Shown: positions 33,461 through 41,596, counted from the first letter of the stretch. The stretch is 64,000 bases of DNA from Phycisphaerales bacterium (GCA_905339235.1 CAJPFG010000027.1:50291-114290); one strand, 5' to 3'. The notes: generated from the letters alone by a model not told the origin. Translations and numbers: made by a program.

Positions 33461-35374
33461 GTGACCGTCCCCCGCCCCATCCGAGTCCTCTCTCCCCTCG
33501 TCGCGAACCAGATCGCGGCCGGCGAGGTCGTCGAGCGACCCGCCAGCGTCGTCAAGGAACTCCTCGAAAACGCCCTCGACGCCGGGGCTACTCGCGTCCT
33601 CCTCGAACTCGAGCAGGGCGGCGTCGAACTCGTCCGCGTCACCGACGACGGCTCGGGCATCCCGCCCGCGGAACTGCCCCTCGCCATCGCCTCGCACGCC
33701 ACCAGCAAGGTCGAATCCGCCGCCGACCTCGAGCACATCGCCACCCTCGGCTTCCGCGGCGAGGCGCTCGCCAGCATCGCCAGCGTCTCCCGACTCTCGC
33801 TGCGATCCCGCACCGCCGCGGAGCCCGGGGCCTCGCAACTCGACGTCGAGGGCGACCAGACGGCCGCGGCCAGGCCCGCCGCCGGCGCCGTCGGCACCAG
33901 CGTCACCGTCCGCAACCTCTTCTTCAACACGCCCGCCCGCCGCAAGTTCCTCCGCACCGTCGCCACCGAGCAGGAACGCTGCGTCGATGTCGCGCGTCAG
34001 ATCGCCCTCTCGCACCCAGGCATCGGCTTCCGCGTGTCGTGCGACGGACGCGTCGTGATGGACCTGGGCCCCGGCCAATCCCCGCGCGAGCGAGCCCTGG
34101 GCGTCCTGGGCAAGGAGATGGGCCCCCAACTCCTCGACGTCCACGCCGACCAGTTCGACGACTCGCGCGGCGTAGCGCTCTGGGGCCTCGCCGGCCTCCC
34201 CGCCATCGCCCGCGGCAGCAACAAGTGGCAGTTCGTCTTCGTCAACGGCCGCCCCGTCCGCGACCGCACCATCCAGCACGCCATTTCCGAAGCCTACCGC
34301 GGCCTCATCGACCACACCCGCTACCCCACCGTCGTGCTCATGCTCGAAATGTCCCCGGCCGGCGTTGATGTCAACGTCCATCCCCAGAAGGCCGAGGTCC
34401 GCTTCCGCGATTCGTCGATGATCCACTCGGTCGTCCTCCGCGCGCTGCGCGACGCCCTCCGCGCCGCCGACCTCACGCCCACCCTCGGGGAAATCAAGCC
34501 CGGCTTCGTCCGCACCGACACGCTCAGCCTCTCGCGCGAACTGCCCGGGAGCGGGCTGGATCAATCAACCGCCGCGGCCGGCGCGCCCATCGATCCCGCG
34601 CAGTCCACCGCGCGCTTCGTCGATTACTTCCGCCGATTCTCGCCGGCCACGCCGCAGCCGGTGCTCGCAACCCAACCGCAGGCCGCCGCAACCGGCGCCG
34701 CGCCTTCGCCCGCGGCCTCCCAGGCCGCGGCGCCGTTCGCCGCACCGGCCAACGGCCGCGCCGCGGCGGAGTTCGTCCCCGTCCCCGCCGACCGCGTCCT
34801 CCAGGTGCACAAGTCGTTCCTCGTCACGCAGGACGAGCAGGGCGTGGTCATCATCGACCAGCACGCCCTGCACGAGCGCGTGATGTTCGAGTACCTGCTC
34901 CACCGCGTCACCGCCGGCGGCCTCGAAACCCAGCGGCTTCTGGTGCCGACCATCGTGCAGGCCACCGCCCTCCAGATCGAGCGCCTCCCCGACCTCGCCC
35001 CCCTCCTCGCCCGCATCGGCGTCGAGGCCGAGCCCATGGGGCCGACCAGCGTCGGCGTGCACTCGTTCCCGTCGTTCCTCTTCGACCGCGGCGTCGATCC
35101 CGTGGACTTCATGGAAAGCCTCCTCACCCGCGCCGAAGACGCCGAGTTCGTGCGCGAGATGAAGCAGGGCGGCGAGGCCGCGATGCGCGACGTCCTCGAC
35201 ATGATGAGTTGCAAGGCCGCCGTCAAGGCCGGCGACAAACTCAGCGAGATCGAACTCTCCGAACTCGTCAAACTCCGCGACGACGTCGAGCGCAGTTCCA
35301 GTTGCCCCCACGGCCGCCCCACCAGCATCCGGCTGACGATCAAGGAACTCGAGAAGTTGTTCGGACGGACGTAA
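33461..35374 (+). CDS. mutL: DNA mismatch repair endonuclease MutL
   Basis: A 637-residue protein. The GHKL ATPase domain (1-330) shows NQIAAGEVVERPASVVKELL, ENALDAGATR, TDDGSGI, ASHATSKV and GFRGEALASI. An Ala/Pro-rich linker (about 370-430) leads to the dimerisation/endonuclease domain with DQHALHERVMFE, which fits the DQHAx2Ex4E metal motif, and the later CKAAVKAGDKL and CPHGRPT boxes. It is therefore the nicking type found where no MutH exists. MutS is not in the window. Confidence 0.97.
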   Translation: MTVPRPIRVLSPLVANQIAAGEVVERPASVVKELLENALDAGATRVLLELEQGGVELVRVTDDGSGIPPAELPLAIASHATSKVESAADLEHIATLGFRGEALASIASVSRLSLRSRTAAEPGASQLDVEGDQTAAARPAAGAVGTSVTVRNLFFNTPARRKFLRTVATEQERCVDVARQIALSHPGIGFRVSCDGRVVMDLGPGQSPRERALGVLGKEMGPQLLDVHADQFDDSRGVALWGLAGLPAIARGSNKWQFVFVNGRPVRDRTIQHAISEAYRGLIDHTRYPTVVLMLEMSPAGVDVNVHPQKAEVRFRDSSMIHSVVLRALRDALRAADLTPTLGEIKPGFVRTDTLSLSRELPGSGLDQSTAAAGAPIDPAQSTARFVDYFRRFSPATPQPVLATQPQAAATGAAPSPAASQAAAPFAAPANGRAAAEFVPVPADRVLQVHKSFLVTQDEQGVVIIDQHALHERVMFEYLLHRVTAGGLETQRLLVPTIVQATALQIERLPDLAPLLARIGVEAEPMGPTSVGVHSFPSFLFDRGVDPVDFMESLLTRAEDAEFVREMKQGGEAAMRDVLDMMSCKAAVKAGDKLSEIELSELVKLRDDVERSSSCPHGRPTSIRLTIKELEKLFGRT

Positions 35375-35378
35375 GCCC

Positions 35379-35906
35379 TCAGATCCACCCGACCTGCGTC
35401 TTGGCGATCTCCACGAGCATGGTGAAGTCCACGGAGCCGTCGTGCCGGATCCAGGCGCACACGCCCATCATGATGGTCTTGGACCCGACCATCACCAGCA
35501 GGACGTACGGGCTGAACCACACGTGGAAGCCCGTCAGCGTCTGGCCGATGTCTTCCCCGCCGCGGACCGGCGCGCCCCCCGCGATGGGGCCGAGGTCCAT
35601 CGCCAGGTGCAGTTGCATCACCACGAACACCAGCATCGCCAGCACGCACACCAGGGTGGTGCACGCGGCCCCAACCATCCCCGCGGCCCAGTGCACCACG
35701 CTGAACAGGATCCACGTCGTGAGGAACGCGCCGGCCATGAACAGGATCATTGACTGCGAGTAGGTGCCGCCGGTCGCCTTCGAGGCGCCGATGTTCGCGG
35801 CCGCGAGCAGCGCCGCCGCGACGATCCCGTAGACCGTGGCCTTGATCATTCCGCGGAGCGGTGTCCATTCGACGCGAGAGTCGCTTTCGAGGGGTTGGAG
35901 TGACAT
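35379..35906 (-). CDS. Four-helix membrane protein, unknown family
   Basis: A 175-residue protein with about four hydrophobic segments (about 22-42, 50-72, 76-100, 128-150) and no recognised motif. The ATG at 35906 has AAGGAGA 6 nt upstream. It converges on mutL with 4 nt between stops. It is the last gene before the tRNA fragment and the accessory region. Confidence 0.75.
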   Translation of the reverse strand: MSLQPLESDSRVEWTPLRGMIKATVYGIVAAALLAAANIGASKATGGTYSQSMILFMAGAFLTTWILFSVVHWAAGMVGAACTTLVCVLAMLVFVVMQLHLAMDLGPIAGGAPVRGGEDIGQTLTGFHVWFSPYVLLVMVGSKTIMMGVCAWIRHDGSVDFTMLVEIAKTQVGWI

Positions 35907-36024
35907 GGCGATCTCCTTACCCGTGCAGCGACGACCGGACCACCCCGCTCACGTCGCCGACCGCCGTGGATCACCAACCACGTTCAGTTGCCCTGAGACT
36001 CACGCTCGCGCGAAGCCACGAAAA

Positions 36025-36078
36025 GCGGGCGAAGGGATTTGAACCCTCGACATTCAGCTTGGAAGGCTGACGACTCTG
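36025..36078 (-). tRNA. 3' fragment of tRNA-Gly(TCC), possible attachment site
   Basis: Read on the minus strand, it has a complete anticodon arm (TCAGCCTTCCAAGCTGA, 36054-36070), a variable loop, a full T arm (GAGGG/TTCAAAT/CCCTT, 36032-36048) and the 3' acceptor strand CGCCCGC (36025-36031). The matching 5' acceptor and D arm are missing: beyond about 36078 the sequence stops looking like a tRNA. A chance GCGGG at the right distance does not restore a D arm. Elements that integrate into tRNA 3' ends leave such fragments at the distal end, so this may be one att site of the accessory region. Confidence 0.75.
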
Positions 36079-36185
36079 GTCCAGATGTCCCGCAGCTGCC
36101 GGGGTTTACGACGATCGTCCCAATCGCAGGTAGCGCCCGCGGGAGCGGAAACTCGGCGGGCCTTGAGAGGCGGAGGCGGGGGATG

Positions 36186-36440
36186 GATCCGGCACAGCCG
36201 GTGAGCGTGGTCACGCCCCGCTCGGAATCCCTCCCCGACAAGCAGCGCGTGGATCCGCCCGTACCCGTACCGCGGCAGCCGCCGCGCCAGCCCCAGCATC
36301 GCCTCCACCAGCGGCCGGTCGGCGTCCGGCCGCGTGGCCAGGTACCGCTGCGTGCTCCGGGTTTTCCCGGCGGCTCGGCACGCCCGCGCGACGCCCGCGC
36401 GACGCCCTCGCGCGCCCCCGCCGGGCTCAGTCTTTCCCCC
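36186..36440 (-). pseudogene. IS3 transposase orfB, 3'-truncated
   Basis: This is the -1 frame relative to orfA. It reads ACRAAGKTRSTQRYLATR, DADRPLVEAMLGLARRLPRY and GYGRIHALLVGEGFRAGRD, the conserved start of IS3 OrfB, then loses similarity after RLCRI and runs into Pro-rich sequence. The DDE catalytic core is absent, so it cannot encode an active transposase. It would have been expressed through the usual -1 frameshift at the end of orfA. Confidence 0.85.
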
Positions 36441-36705
36441 GCAGCACCTCCTGAATGATCTGCGTGTCCAGCACCAGGTCCGCCACGGCCTTCTTGAGCC
36501 GGCGGTTCTCCTCCTCCAGCTCCTTGAGCCGCTTGATCTTCGGGCGCTTGGCCCCGCCGTGGGTCGTGCGCCAGCGTCCGATGGTCGCCGGCGACACGCC
36601 GTGCTGCCGCGCCACGTGCTCCACCGCCGCCCCGCCAGCCAGGGACGCGTCGATCTCACGCCGCTTGGTCACGATCTGTTCCGGTGTGCGTCGGGTCCGT
36701 TTCAT
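36427..36705 (-). CDS. IS3-family transposase OrfA
   Basis: A 92-residue helix-turn-helix protein (KRTRRTPEQIVTKRREIDA, VARQHGVSPATIGRWRTTHG) with the C-terminal leucine zipper LKELEEENRRLKKAVADLVL typical of IS3 OrfA. ATG at 36705. It is intact, but the partner orfB is truncated, so the element is defective on its own. Confidence 0.93.
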   Translation of the reverse strand: MKRTRRTPEQIVTKRREIDASLAGGAAVEHVARQHGVSPATIGRWRTTHGGAKRPKIKRLKELEEENRRLKKAVADLVLDTQIIQEVLRGKD

Positions 36706-36780
36706 CGAGAGTCTCCTGGTCGCTCCCGGCGACCGTTGGGACTCTCATAGGCCAGGATCAGGATTTGGGGAGCAGGTCAC

Positions 36781-36993
36781 ATGGCCGAGTACAGCCCGAA
36801 GGAGAAGCTCTTTTTCGGATACGCAATCCTGAACGGGGACTTGGACAACTCAGAGTGGGGCCATGTGGACTTCGATGAACTTCCGTCGGTGCGCGTTCGG
36901 GGATTTGAGATCGACCGTGACATCTACTGGGAAACGCGGCCGGCTGGAAGGGTGGAGCGAATTGTTGAGGCGCATCGGCAACGCGGTCTTTGA
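36781..36993 (+). pseudogene. DUF2958 protein, N-terminus removed by IS3 insertion
   Basis: The 70 codons read EKLFFGYAILNGDLDNSEWG and VRGFEIDRDIYWETRPAGRV, the C-terminal part of DUF2958 proteins that travel with mobile elements. About 40 N-terminal residues are missing, and the frame begins directly at the end of the IS3 repeat. An ATG happens to lie at the junction. It is most likely a relic. Confidence 0.75.
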
Positions 36994-36999
36994 AAGGTT

Positions 37000-37320
37000 C
37001 TACTTCTTTGCGTTGACGAACGCGAGCAGGGCCCCGAGAGCCACCAGCACCCCGCCGATGATCAGCAGTTTCTCAATCTCCAAGGCAACCTGACGGGCTT
37101 GGGCAGCCGCTGCATGGCGCCCCTCTTCGGCTCTAAGGATGCGTTCTCGAAGGCCGAGGAGGATCGCGCTAGGCATGCCCTCGACTTGGGGTACCTCGGT
37201 CCCAGAGAGTTCCCAGCGATTCAGTGTGACGGGATGGACACCCAGCACCCTAGCGAACTGCTCTATCGACCAGCCGAAAGCGTTTCTGATCCGACGAATC
37301 TCGTTGCCTGTCACTGCCAT
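37000..37320 (-). CDS. Membrane-anchored XRE-family regulator
   Basis: A 106-residue protein. Residues 5-55 are a Cro/XRE helix-turn-helix (NEIRRIRNAFGWSIEQFARV, HPVTLNRWE); a short charged helix follows and then a C-terminal membrane helix (LLIIGGVLVALGALLAFV). A DNA-binding head with a C-terminal anchor is uncommon. It is divergent from the LRAT-like gene and probably regulates it through the palindrome between them. Confidence 0.8.
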   Translation of the reverse strand: MAVTGNEIRRIRNAFGWSIEQFARVLGVHPVTLNRWELSGTEVPQVEGMPSAILLGLRERILRAEEGRHAAAAQARQVALEIEKLLIIGGVLVALGALLAFVNAKK

Positions 37321-37326
37321 TTGGCT

Positions 37327-37340
37327 CTAGCATACGCTAG
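37327..37340. promoter_or_regulatory. Palindromic operator candidate
   Basis: CTAGCATACGCTAG: 5-bp inverted repeat arms CTAGC/GCTAG with a 4-nt centre. It lies 7 bp from the XRE start and 10 bp before the promoter of the LRAT-like gene, a good position for regulating both. Confidence 0.5.
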
Positions 37341-37349
37341 ATATTCCAC

Positions 37350-37378
37350 TTGACAAGGTCATTCTCCAGGGTTAGCCT
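37350..37378 (+). promoter_or_regulatory. Promoter candidate of the LRAT-like gene
   Basis: TTGACA (37350-37355), 17-bp spacer, TAGCCT (37373-37378). The start would be near 37385, 26 nt before the ATG. The -35 is perfect, the -10 weak. Confidence 0.5.
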
Positions 37379-37410
37379 GCGTCGAATCGACATCGCATTG
37401 GAGGCCACCC

Positions 37411-37845
37411 ATGACAAGCCTGCGGATTGGTCGGATGCAGCTTTCAGACTTCGCTCCCCCTCGTTCTGCCAAGCGGGTTGTTGTCCCGGAGCCTGGGGAC
37501 CAAGTCCGAGTAGGGCGCGGTCTCTACTCGCATCACGCTATCTATGTGGGTGAAGGGTGGTTCGTGGAGTTCGGGAGCAGCATGGTTGGCGGCCCAGTCG
37601 CCCACGTCACGTGGGCTGAATTGTCGAGGGGTGCTCGAATTGAGCTTGTTCGGCGGGGAGGCCAAATCGCGGTGGAAAGGGCGCTCTCCCAGCTTGGCCG
37701 CGACGACTTCAATGTCTTGACGGCCAACTGCGAGCACTTCGCGACGTGGTGCACTACTGGGCGGTGGGAGAGTTCGCAAGCACAGTTCGTCGGCGCCGTG
37801 GCCGTGACGGGGGCTCTACTGCTGCTCCTGCGGAAGGCAGGCTAG
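37411..37845 (+). CDS. LRAT-like (permuted NlpC/P60) protein with C-terminal membrane helix
   Basis: A 144-residue protein. PGDQVRVGRGLYSHHAIYVG has the catalytic His of the LRAT-like fold, and TANCEHFATWCTTG is the NCEHF motif with the catalytic Cys. The final residues (AVAVTGALLLLLRK) form a membrane anchor, as in eukaryotic PLAAT/LRAT proteins. Members act as thiol acyltransferases, phospholipases or peptidases; which applies here is unknown. Its regulator is probably the adjacent XRE protein, also membrane-anchored. Confidence 0.82.
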   Translation: MTSLRIGRMQLSDFAPPRSAKRVVVPEPGDQVRVGRGLYSHHAIYVGEGWFVEFGSSMVGGPVAHVTWAELSRGARIELVRRGGQIAVERALSQLGRDDFNVLTANCEHFATWCTTGRWESSQAQFVGAVAVTGALLLLLRKAG

Positions 37846-37990
37846 CACAGGCGCGCTTCACTTCGCGACATAGACGTCGCGACGGACGCGCTTGAAACGA
37901 CGGTCCTTGGCGAGGATCTTCCTAGGCGTGATCGTGAAGCTCGGGACGGTTGTGTGGTAGCTGACGTGTTGGACCGACCGAGCCAGGCGG

Positions 37991-39607
37991 TCACACCTCA
38001 ATGAAGCGATAGCCGTCGGCATGGGCCTCGGCGACGAGGCGGCTATACCTCGGCCAGAGCCTTCGAAGATGCCGTAACGTAAACGCAGCGAAGGTCCCCG
38101 CGAGAGCCTCACGATCCGCCATGCCATGCAACTGGCAAATGGCGTCAGCCTCCCGGATCTGGCGAACCATCGCAAACAGGTGGCCGCGCCGACGATGGAA
38201 CTCGGCTAGCTGCATCTTGGCTCGCGCGGCGAACCCTTCGCCCTTCGTTCGTTCGAGGCCTGCTACTCCCTCGACCAGTAATTGCTCAGCGCGCCGCCAT
38301 TGGCCTGCTATGGTGCATAGGTGCCCCAGATCCACCATTGCTTCATAGATAGATCGGTCATCGGCTCCTCCCTCGCGCCGAAGCCGATAACTGAGCTCAA
38401 AGTCAGTACGAATGCTCTCGATTGGGTCTTGCCGAGCGATGCGCACATGACCCCTGATTGACGCGATGCCCGCCATCCACTGTGGATCCGGCTGAATCTC
38501 GTGGCGGCGCTGGGCCACTAGGAGCCAGTTCATGGCACGGTTCAGGTAGGCGAGTTGTCGGCGAGGTGGGGAGATCTTTGCTGTCGAGTAGTACTCACTT
38601 CCTACCGAGCCGGCGGTGGCAAGAAGATTGAGCCACTCCTCCCGGGCTCCAGCCTTTCGGGTGATCAGGTGCTGCGGATTCTCAAGTGAAGCCACTTCGC
38701 GGGCGCCAGCGAGGATTGCCCGCACTGCAAGCAGAGAGTTCAGAATCGCGAGCCGACCGTTCCATGGCATCCCGTGCAGCCCCATCCACGCACTCGATTG
38801 CTCCAAGGCGGCAAGGGAACTGTCCCACAAGCCGAGCAGCTCAGCGTCCTCGCACTCCTCGTAGGGTGCCCCTAAGAGAGAATGAGCGGCGCTCAATAGC
38901 ACCGGCAACCGATCATCGTGCCGCTGGAGTTCGACGGCCGCGCTCAACCGGGAGCGGATGAACATGGGAGATGGTCGCACTGCCGTTGTCCCAAGTGAGA
39001 GCAGATTGAAGCGCCCCGGCGTCAGGTCAAGAGCATGGCGCTCCTGCCATGCACTGGCGACATATCGCTGGAATAGAGCAGACGACCTCGAGATGGGAGC
39101 ACCAAATGGGTGCCTGTTGAAGTGGGCAAGTATGTCGCTCTTGATGATCTCGCCAATGGCGCTCGTGGAACCTCGCCCTCCAAACGCCTGCGGTGAGAGT
39201 TGGTGAATAACACGGAGAAGGTCCTCAAGTCGGGGGTCAAGTGGGTCATGTGCTTCGATAACGTAGAAGCGAATGACTCTGCCGCGGCGAAAGGCCTCAA
39301 AGAACTCCAAGTCAGTCAAGCCCAACGCGGCCTGGTGGGACGCTGCCGAACTTCCATACGCCGCACGGTAGATCCCGATGAACAGATCGGTGACGCGCAC
39401 TTCGTTCAGGCAAATGCGTTCCGCCGAGGCGGCAGATTCCCTATCCCACGCTGATTTGGACCTTCGATTCTCAAACGCCCAAACATCGATCCCTTGCGCC
39501 GCTCCCCACTCCACGAGCGAGTTGCGCAGGTCAACGAGCAAGGGGTCCGCCAAAATGGAGCTGAGAAAGACACGTAGCGCATGAGGCTGGAGTGGCCCGG
39601 TGCTCAC
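37991..39607 (-). CDS. DUF4062 (TIR-like) protein with helical repeat region
   Basis: A 538-residue protein. The N-terminal 150 residues match the DUF4062 pattern: ALRVFLSSILADPLLVDLRN, a C/E-rich helix (AERICLNEVRVTDLFIGIYR), then YG...SHQAALGLTDLEFFEAFRRG and VIRFYVIEAHDP. The rest is alpha-helical with TPR-like spacing. DUF4062 often heads STAND ATPases or TPR proteins in signalling or defence loci; no ATPase is visible here. GTG at 39607 has AGGA upstream; TTG at 39613 is the alternative. Confidence 0.75.
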   Translation of the reverse strand: MSTGPLQPHALRVFLSSILADPLLVDLRNSLVEWGAAQGIDVWAFENRRSKSAWDRESAASAERICLNEVRVTDLFIGIYRAAYGSSAASHQAALGLTDLEFFEAFRRGRVIRFYVIEAHDPLDPRLEDLLRVIHQLSPQAFGGRGSTSAIGEIIKSDILAHFNRHPFGAPISRSSALFQRYVASAWQERHALDLTPGRFNLLSLGTTAVRPSPMFIRSRLSAAVELQRHDDRLPVLLSAAHSLLGAPYEECEDAELLGLWDSSLAALEQSSAWMGLHGMPWNGRLAILNSLLAVRAILAGAREVASLENPQHLITRKAGAREEWLNLLATAGSVGSEYYSTAKISPPRRQLAYLNRAMNWLLVAQRRHEIQPDPQWMAGIASIRGHVRIARQDPIESIRTDFELSYRLRREGGADDRSIYEAMVDLGHLCTIAGQWRRAEQLLVEGVAGLERTKGEGFAARAKMQLAEFHRRRGHLFAMVRQIREADAICQLHGMADREALAGTFAAFTLRHLRRLWPRYSRLVAEAHADGYRFIEV

Positions 39608-39694
39608 GCACAATCCTATTCAGTGCGGGTCGCGCGGACTTGGGCGAACACACCCTGACATCGCCGGGGTGCGACGGGATAAGGGTTGGGGACG

Positions 39695-39988
39695 GTGCGA
39701 CTGCAGAAGCGGCTTGAGAAACTGGAGGCGTTCTGCGCCTCGCGCCGGGAGCCGCCGGACGAGATGGCGCGGCTGCTGCTTGGAGACTCCGAGGTGATAG
39801 ACACCGTGATCGCGCTGGATCAGGAACTTCGCACCAACCCGAGCGTGCCTCCATCGCCGATGGCGGGCCTGGACGCGCTCACCCCCGAGACGCTCCCCCT
39901 GCCGCCGGTCGCCAGGCTGTACGAGCGGCTGAACAAGCGGATCGCGTTCCTCCGGGCGGCGGAGGCCGCCAAGGCGAGGGCGCCGTGA
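39695..39988 (+). CDS. Small coiled-coil hypothetical protein
   Basis: A 97-residue protein starting VRLQKRLEKLEAF from GTG at 39695 (TTG at 39686 is the alternative). It is charged and helical, ending in KRIAFLRAAEAAKARAP. Its stop overlaps the next small frame, which starts VRIHARIDRLEKA, so the two resemble each other at their N-termini. Function unknown. Confidence 0.5.
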   Translation: MRLQKRLEKLEAFCASRREPPDEMARLLLGDSEVIDTVIALDQELRTNPSVPPSPMAGLDALTPETLPLPPVARLYERLNKRIAFLRAAEAAKARAP

Positions 39989-40173
39989 GAATCCACGCCC
40001 GCATCGACCGGCTCGAGAAGGCCCGCGGTGGCCCATGCCCCCCGAGGCGGGTCCGGCGGGAAGGTCAGCTGAACCGTGGTCGGCCCGCCCGTGGCCCGCT
40101 CCCTTCTGGAGATTCCCCGGGGCCAGCCCCCCGTGGAGCCGAGGGACCGCTGCGGTGGCCTGCGGAACCTTAG
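39985..40173 (+). CDS. Very small hypothetical protein, doubtful
   Basis: The 62 codons begin at a GTG overlapping the previous stop (GTGA). After RIHARIDRLEKARGGP the sequence becomes Arg/Pro/Gly-rich and looks noncoding. It may be a decayed copy of the preceding gene. Confidence 0.3.
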   Translation: MRIHARIDRLEKARGGPCPPRRVRREGQLNRGRPARGPLPSGDSPGPAPRGAEGPLRWPAEP

Positions 40174-40301
40174 GATGGCCGCGCCCCCAGCGCTACGGAA
40201 TAGACAAGGGGAGGTAGCCACCGATTCGATGGTGCATCTTGCAATTTGCCATCCGATGTGAGACACTTGGTGTGTTGCAATGGCTGCACGTGGAGATTGG
40301 C

Positions 40302-41486
40302 ATGACAATCAAGCACAGTTGGATTTGGCTTTTCCTGCCTCTCGCGTGCGCAGCCGAAAGTTCAAATGCCCAATGGACGGTGATCAACCTGCATCCTGAC
40401 GGTGCAACAGCTTCGCAAGCCTATGGCGTGGGCGACGACCAGCAGGTTGGACCGGCGATAGTGAACAGCGCACAGCACGCGGCCATGTGGAGCGGGGTCG
40501 CTAGTTCATGGGTGGACCTCAATCCCAGCGGGGCGACGAGTTCGGAATCGCAAGGCGCGAGCGGGGGCTACCAGGTCGGTTATGCCATCATGAACGGGGA
40601 TTTCGTCGCCAGCCTATGGAGCGGCTCAGCCTCCTCGTGGGCCAGCCTTAATCCCGACGGAGCGACACGCTCGATTGCCTACGGCGTGGACGGCGACGAG
40701 CAGGTGGGCTACGCACGCCTGGGCGCTGAGGACCACGGGGGTCGCTGGAGCGGAAGCGCCGCCTCGTGGGAGGATCTCAACCCCGCAGGAGTAACGCATT
40801 CAATCGCATTCGGTGTCGGAGACGGTGAGCAGGTGGGGTATTCACGTGTGAACGGCGAGGATCACGCATGTCTGTGGAGGGGAAACGCGGGCTCGTGGGC
40901 AAACCTCCACCCCGAGGTTGCAGCCCGTTCTGTCGCGTACGGCGCAGGCGGCGGCGAACAAGTGGGAGAGGCCGAGGTGGGCGGAACGCGTCGTGCAAGC
41001 CTCTGGCGCGGAACCGCCGTCTCGTGGGCTGACCTCAATCCGGTAGGTGCCACGTTTTCAGTTGCCTACGCCGTGGATGATGGACAGCAGGTCGGCGAGG
41101 CCGAGGTAGGTGGCATCCGCCGCGCCAGCCTGTGGAGCGGCGAGGCTGCGTCATGGGAAGATCTTCACTTTTTCCTCCCGCCGGGGTTCTCTAACTCATC
41201 GGCCACAGGCATATGGCATGACGGGGCCGTAACGTACGTGGTCGGATACGGCACGACGGTAAACGGGAATCGGGCGCTGATGTGGGTGGGCGCCCCGACT
41301 TGCGATCCCGACGTGAACTGCGATGGGGCCGTCAACGGATTCGACGTCGAGGTGATGGAGCAGGCCGCAAACGGCGACATATCCAGTTTCTGCCAGGCCG
41401 ATCCTGACTACAACCAGGACGGCGCGGTGAACGGGTTCGACGTGGAGGCGGTTGAGCAGGGCGTGAACGGCGCGCCGTGCCCGTAG
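40302..41486 (+). CDS. Secreted HAF-like repeat protein with C-terminal calcium-loop repeats
   Basis: A 394-residue exported protein. The signal peptide is TIKHSWIWLFLPLACAAES, probably cut near SNA-Q. The body has about six repeats of about 46 residues with the pattern SW-DLNP-GAT-S-AYGV, QVG-A and LW-G, resembling the HAF extracellular repeat family. The end holds two dockerin/EF-hand-like loops (DVNCDGAVNGFDVEVMEQ and NQDGAVNGFDVEAVEQG), typical of planctomycete exported proteins and possibly a sorting or attachment module. ATG at 40302 precedes the signal. Confidence 0.82.
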   Translation: MTIKHSWIWLFLPLACAAESSNAQWTVINLHPDGATASQAYGVGDDQQVGPAIVNSAQHAAMWSGVASSWVDLNPSGATSSESQGASGGYQVGYAIMNGDFVASLWSGSASSWASLNPDGATRSIAYGVDGDEQVGYARLGAEDHGGRWSGSAASWEDLNPAGVTHSIAFGVGDGEQVGYSRVNGEDHACLWRGNAGSWANLHPEVAARSVAYGAGGGEQVGEAEVGGTRRASLWRGTAVSWADLNPVGATFSVAYAVDDGQQVGEAEVGGIRRASLWSGEAASWEDLHFFLPPGFSNSSATGIWHDGAVTYVVGYGTTVNGNRALMWVGAPTCDPDVNCDGAVNGFDVEVMEQAANGDISSFCQADPDYNQDGAVNGFDVEAVEQGVNGAPCP

Positions 41487-41596
41487 CTGGCGGCAGTACT
41501 GAACGACCACCGCAACCCGCGGACCTCCGCGGCCGCCTGCTCCGCCTTCCGCAGTTTCCGGATGATCTCCTCGCTGCTATGTCGTTTACGTCTCAT
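41485..41596 (-). pseudogene. Remnant of an IS3-type transposase gene
   Basis: From ATG at 41596 the minus strand encodes RRKRHSSEEIIRKLRKAEQA, the conserved start of another IS3-type OrfA. Similarity ends after AAAEVRGL and the frame runs into the 3' end of the repeat-protein gene. Only about 110 bp of the element remain visible. Confidence 0.65.

Larger units (their letters stand above)
36186..36779 (-). mobile_element. Truncated IS3-family element
   Basis: The left terminal repeat is at 36767-36779 (minus-strand TGACCTGCTCCCC), followed by orfA and the first part of orfB. orfB homology stops near 36186 and the right end is missing, next to the tRNA fragment. The element has cut into a DUF2958 gene on its left-end side. 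Confidence 0.85.

Noticed and set aside
36025..36098. Complete tRNA-Gly on the minus strand
   Set aside because: A GCGGG lies where the 5' acceptor would be, but the last two acceptor pairs fail and no D arm with a GG loop can be drawn, so only a 3' fragment is claimed.
36079..36185. Fragment with VVNPGSCG resembling a metallophosphoesterase C-terminus
   Set aside because: The match covers about eight residues in a short junction between the IS3 remnant and the tRNA fragment; too little to call.
37858..38175. Minus-strand frame ending RRFKRVRRDVYVAK
   Set aside because: Most of it overlaps the DUF4062 gene in another frame; the unique C-terminal 40 codons have no recognisable family.
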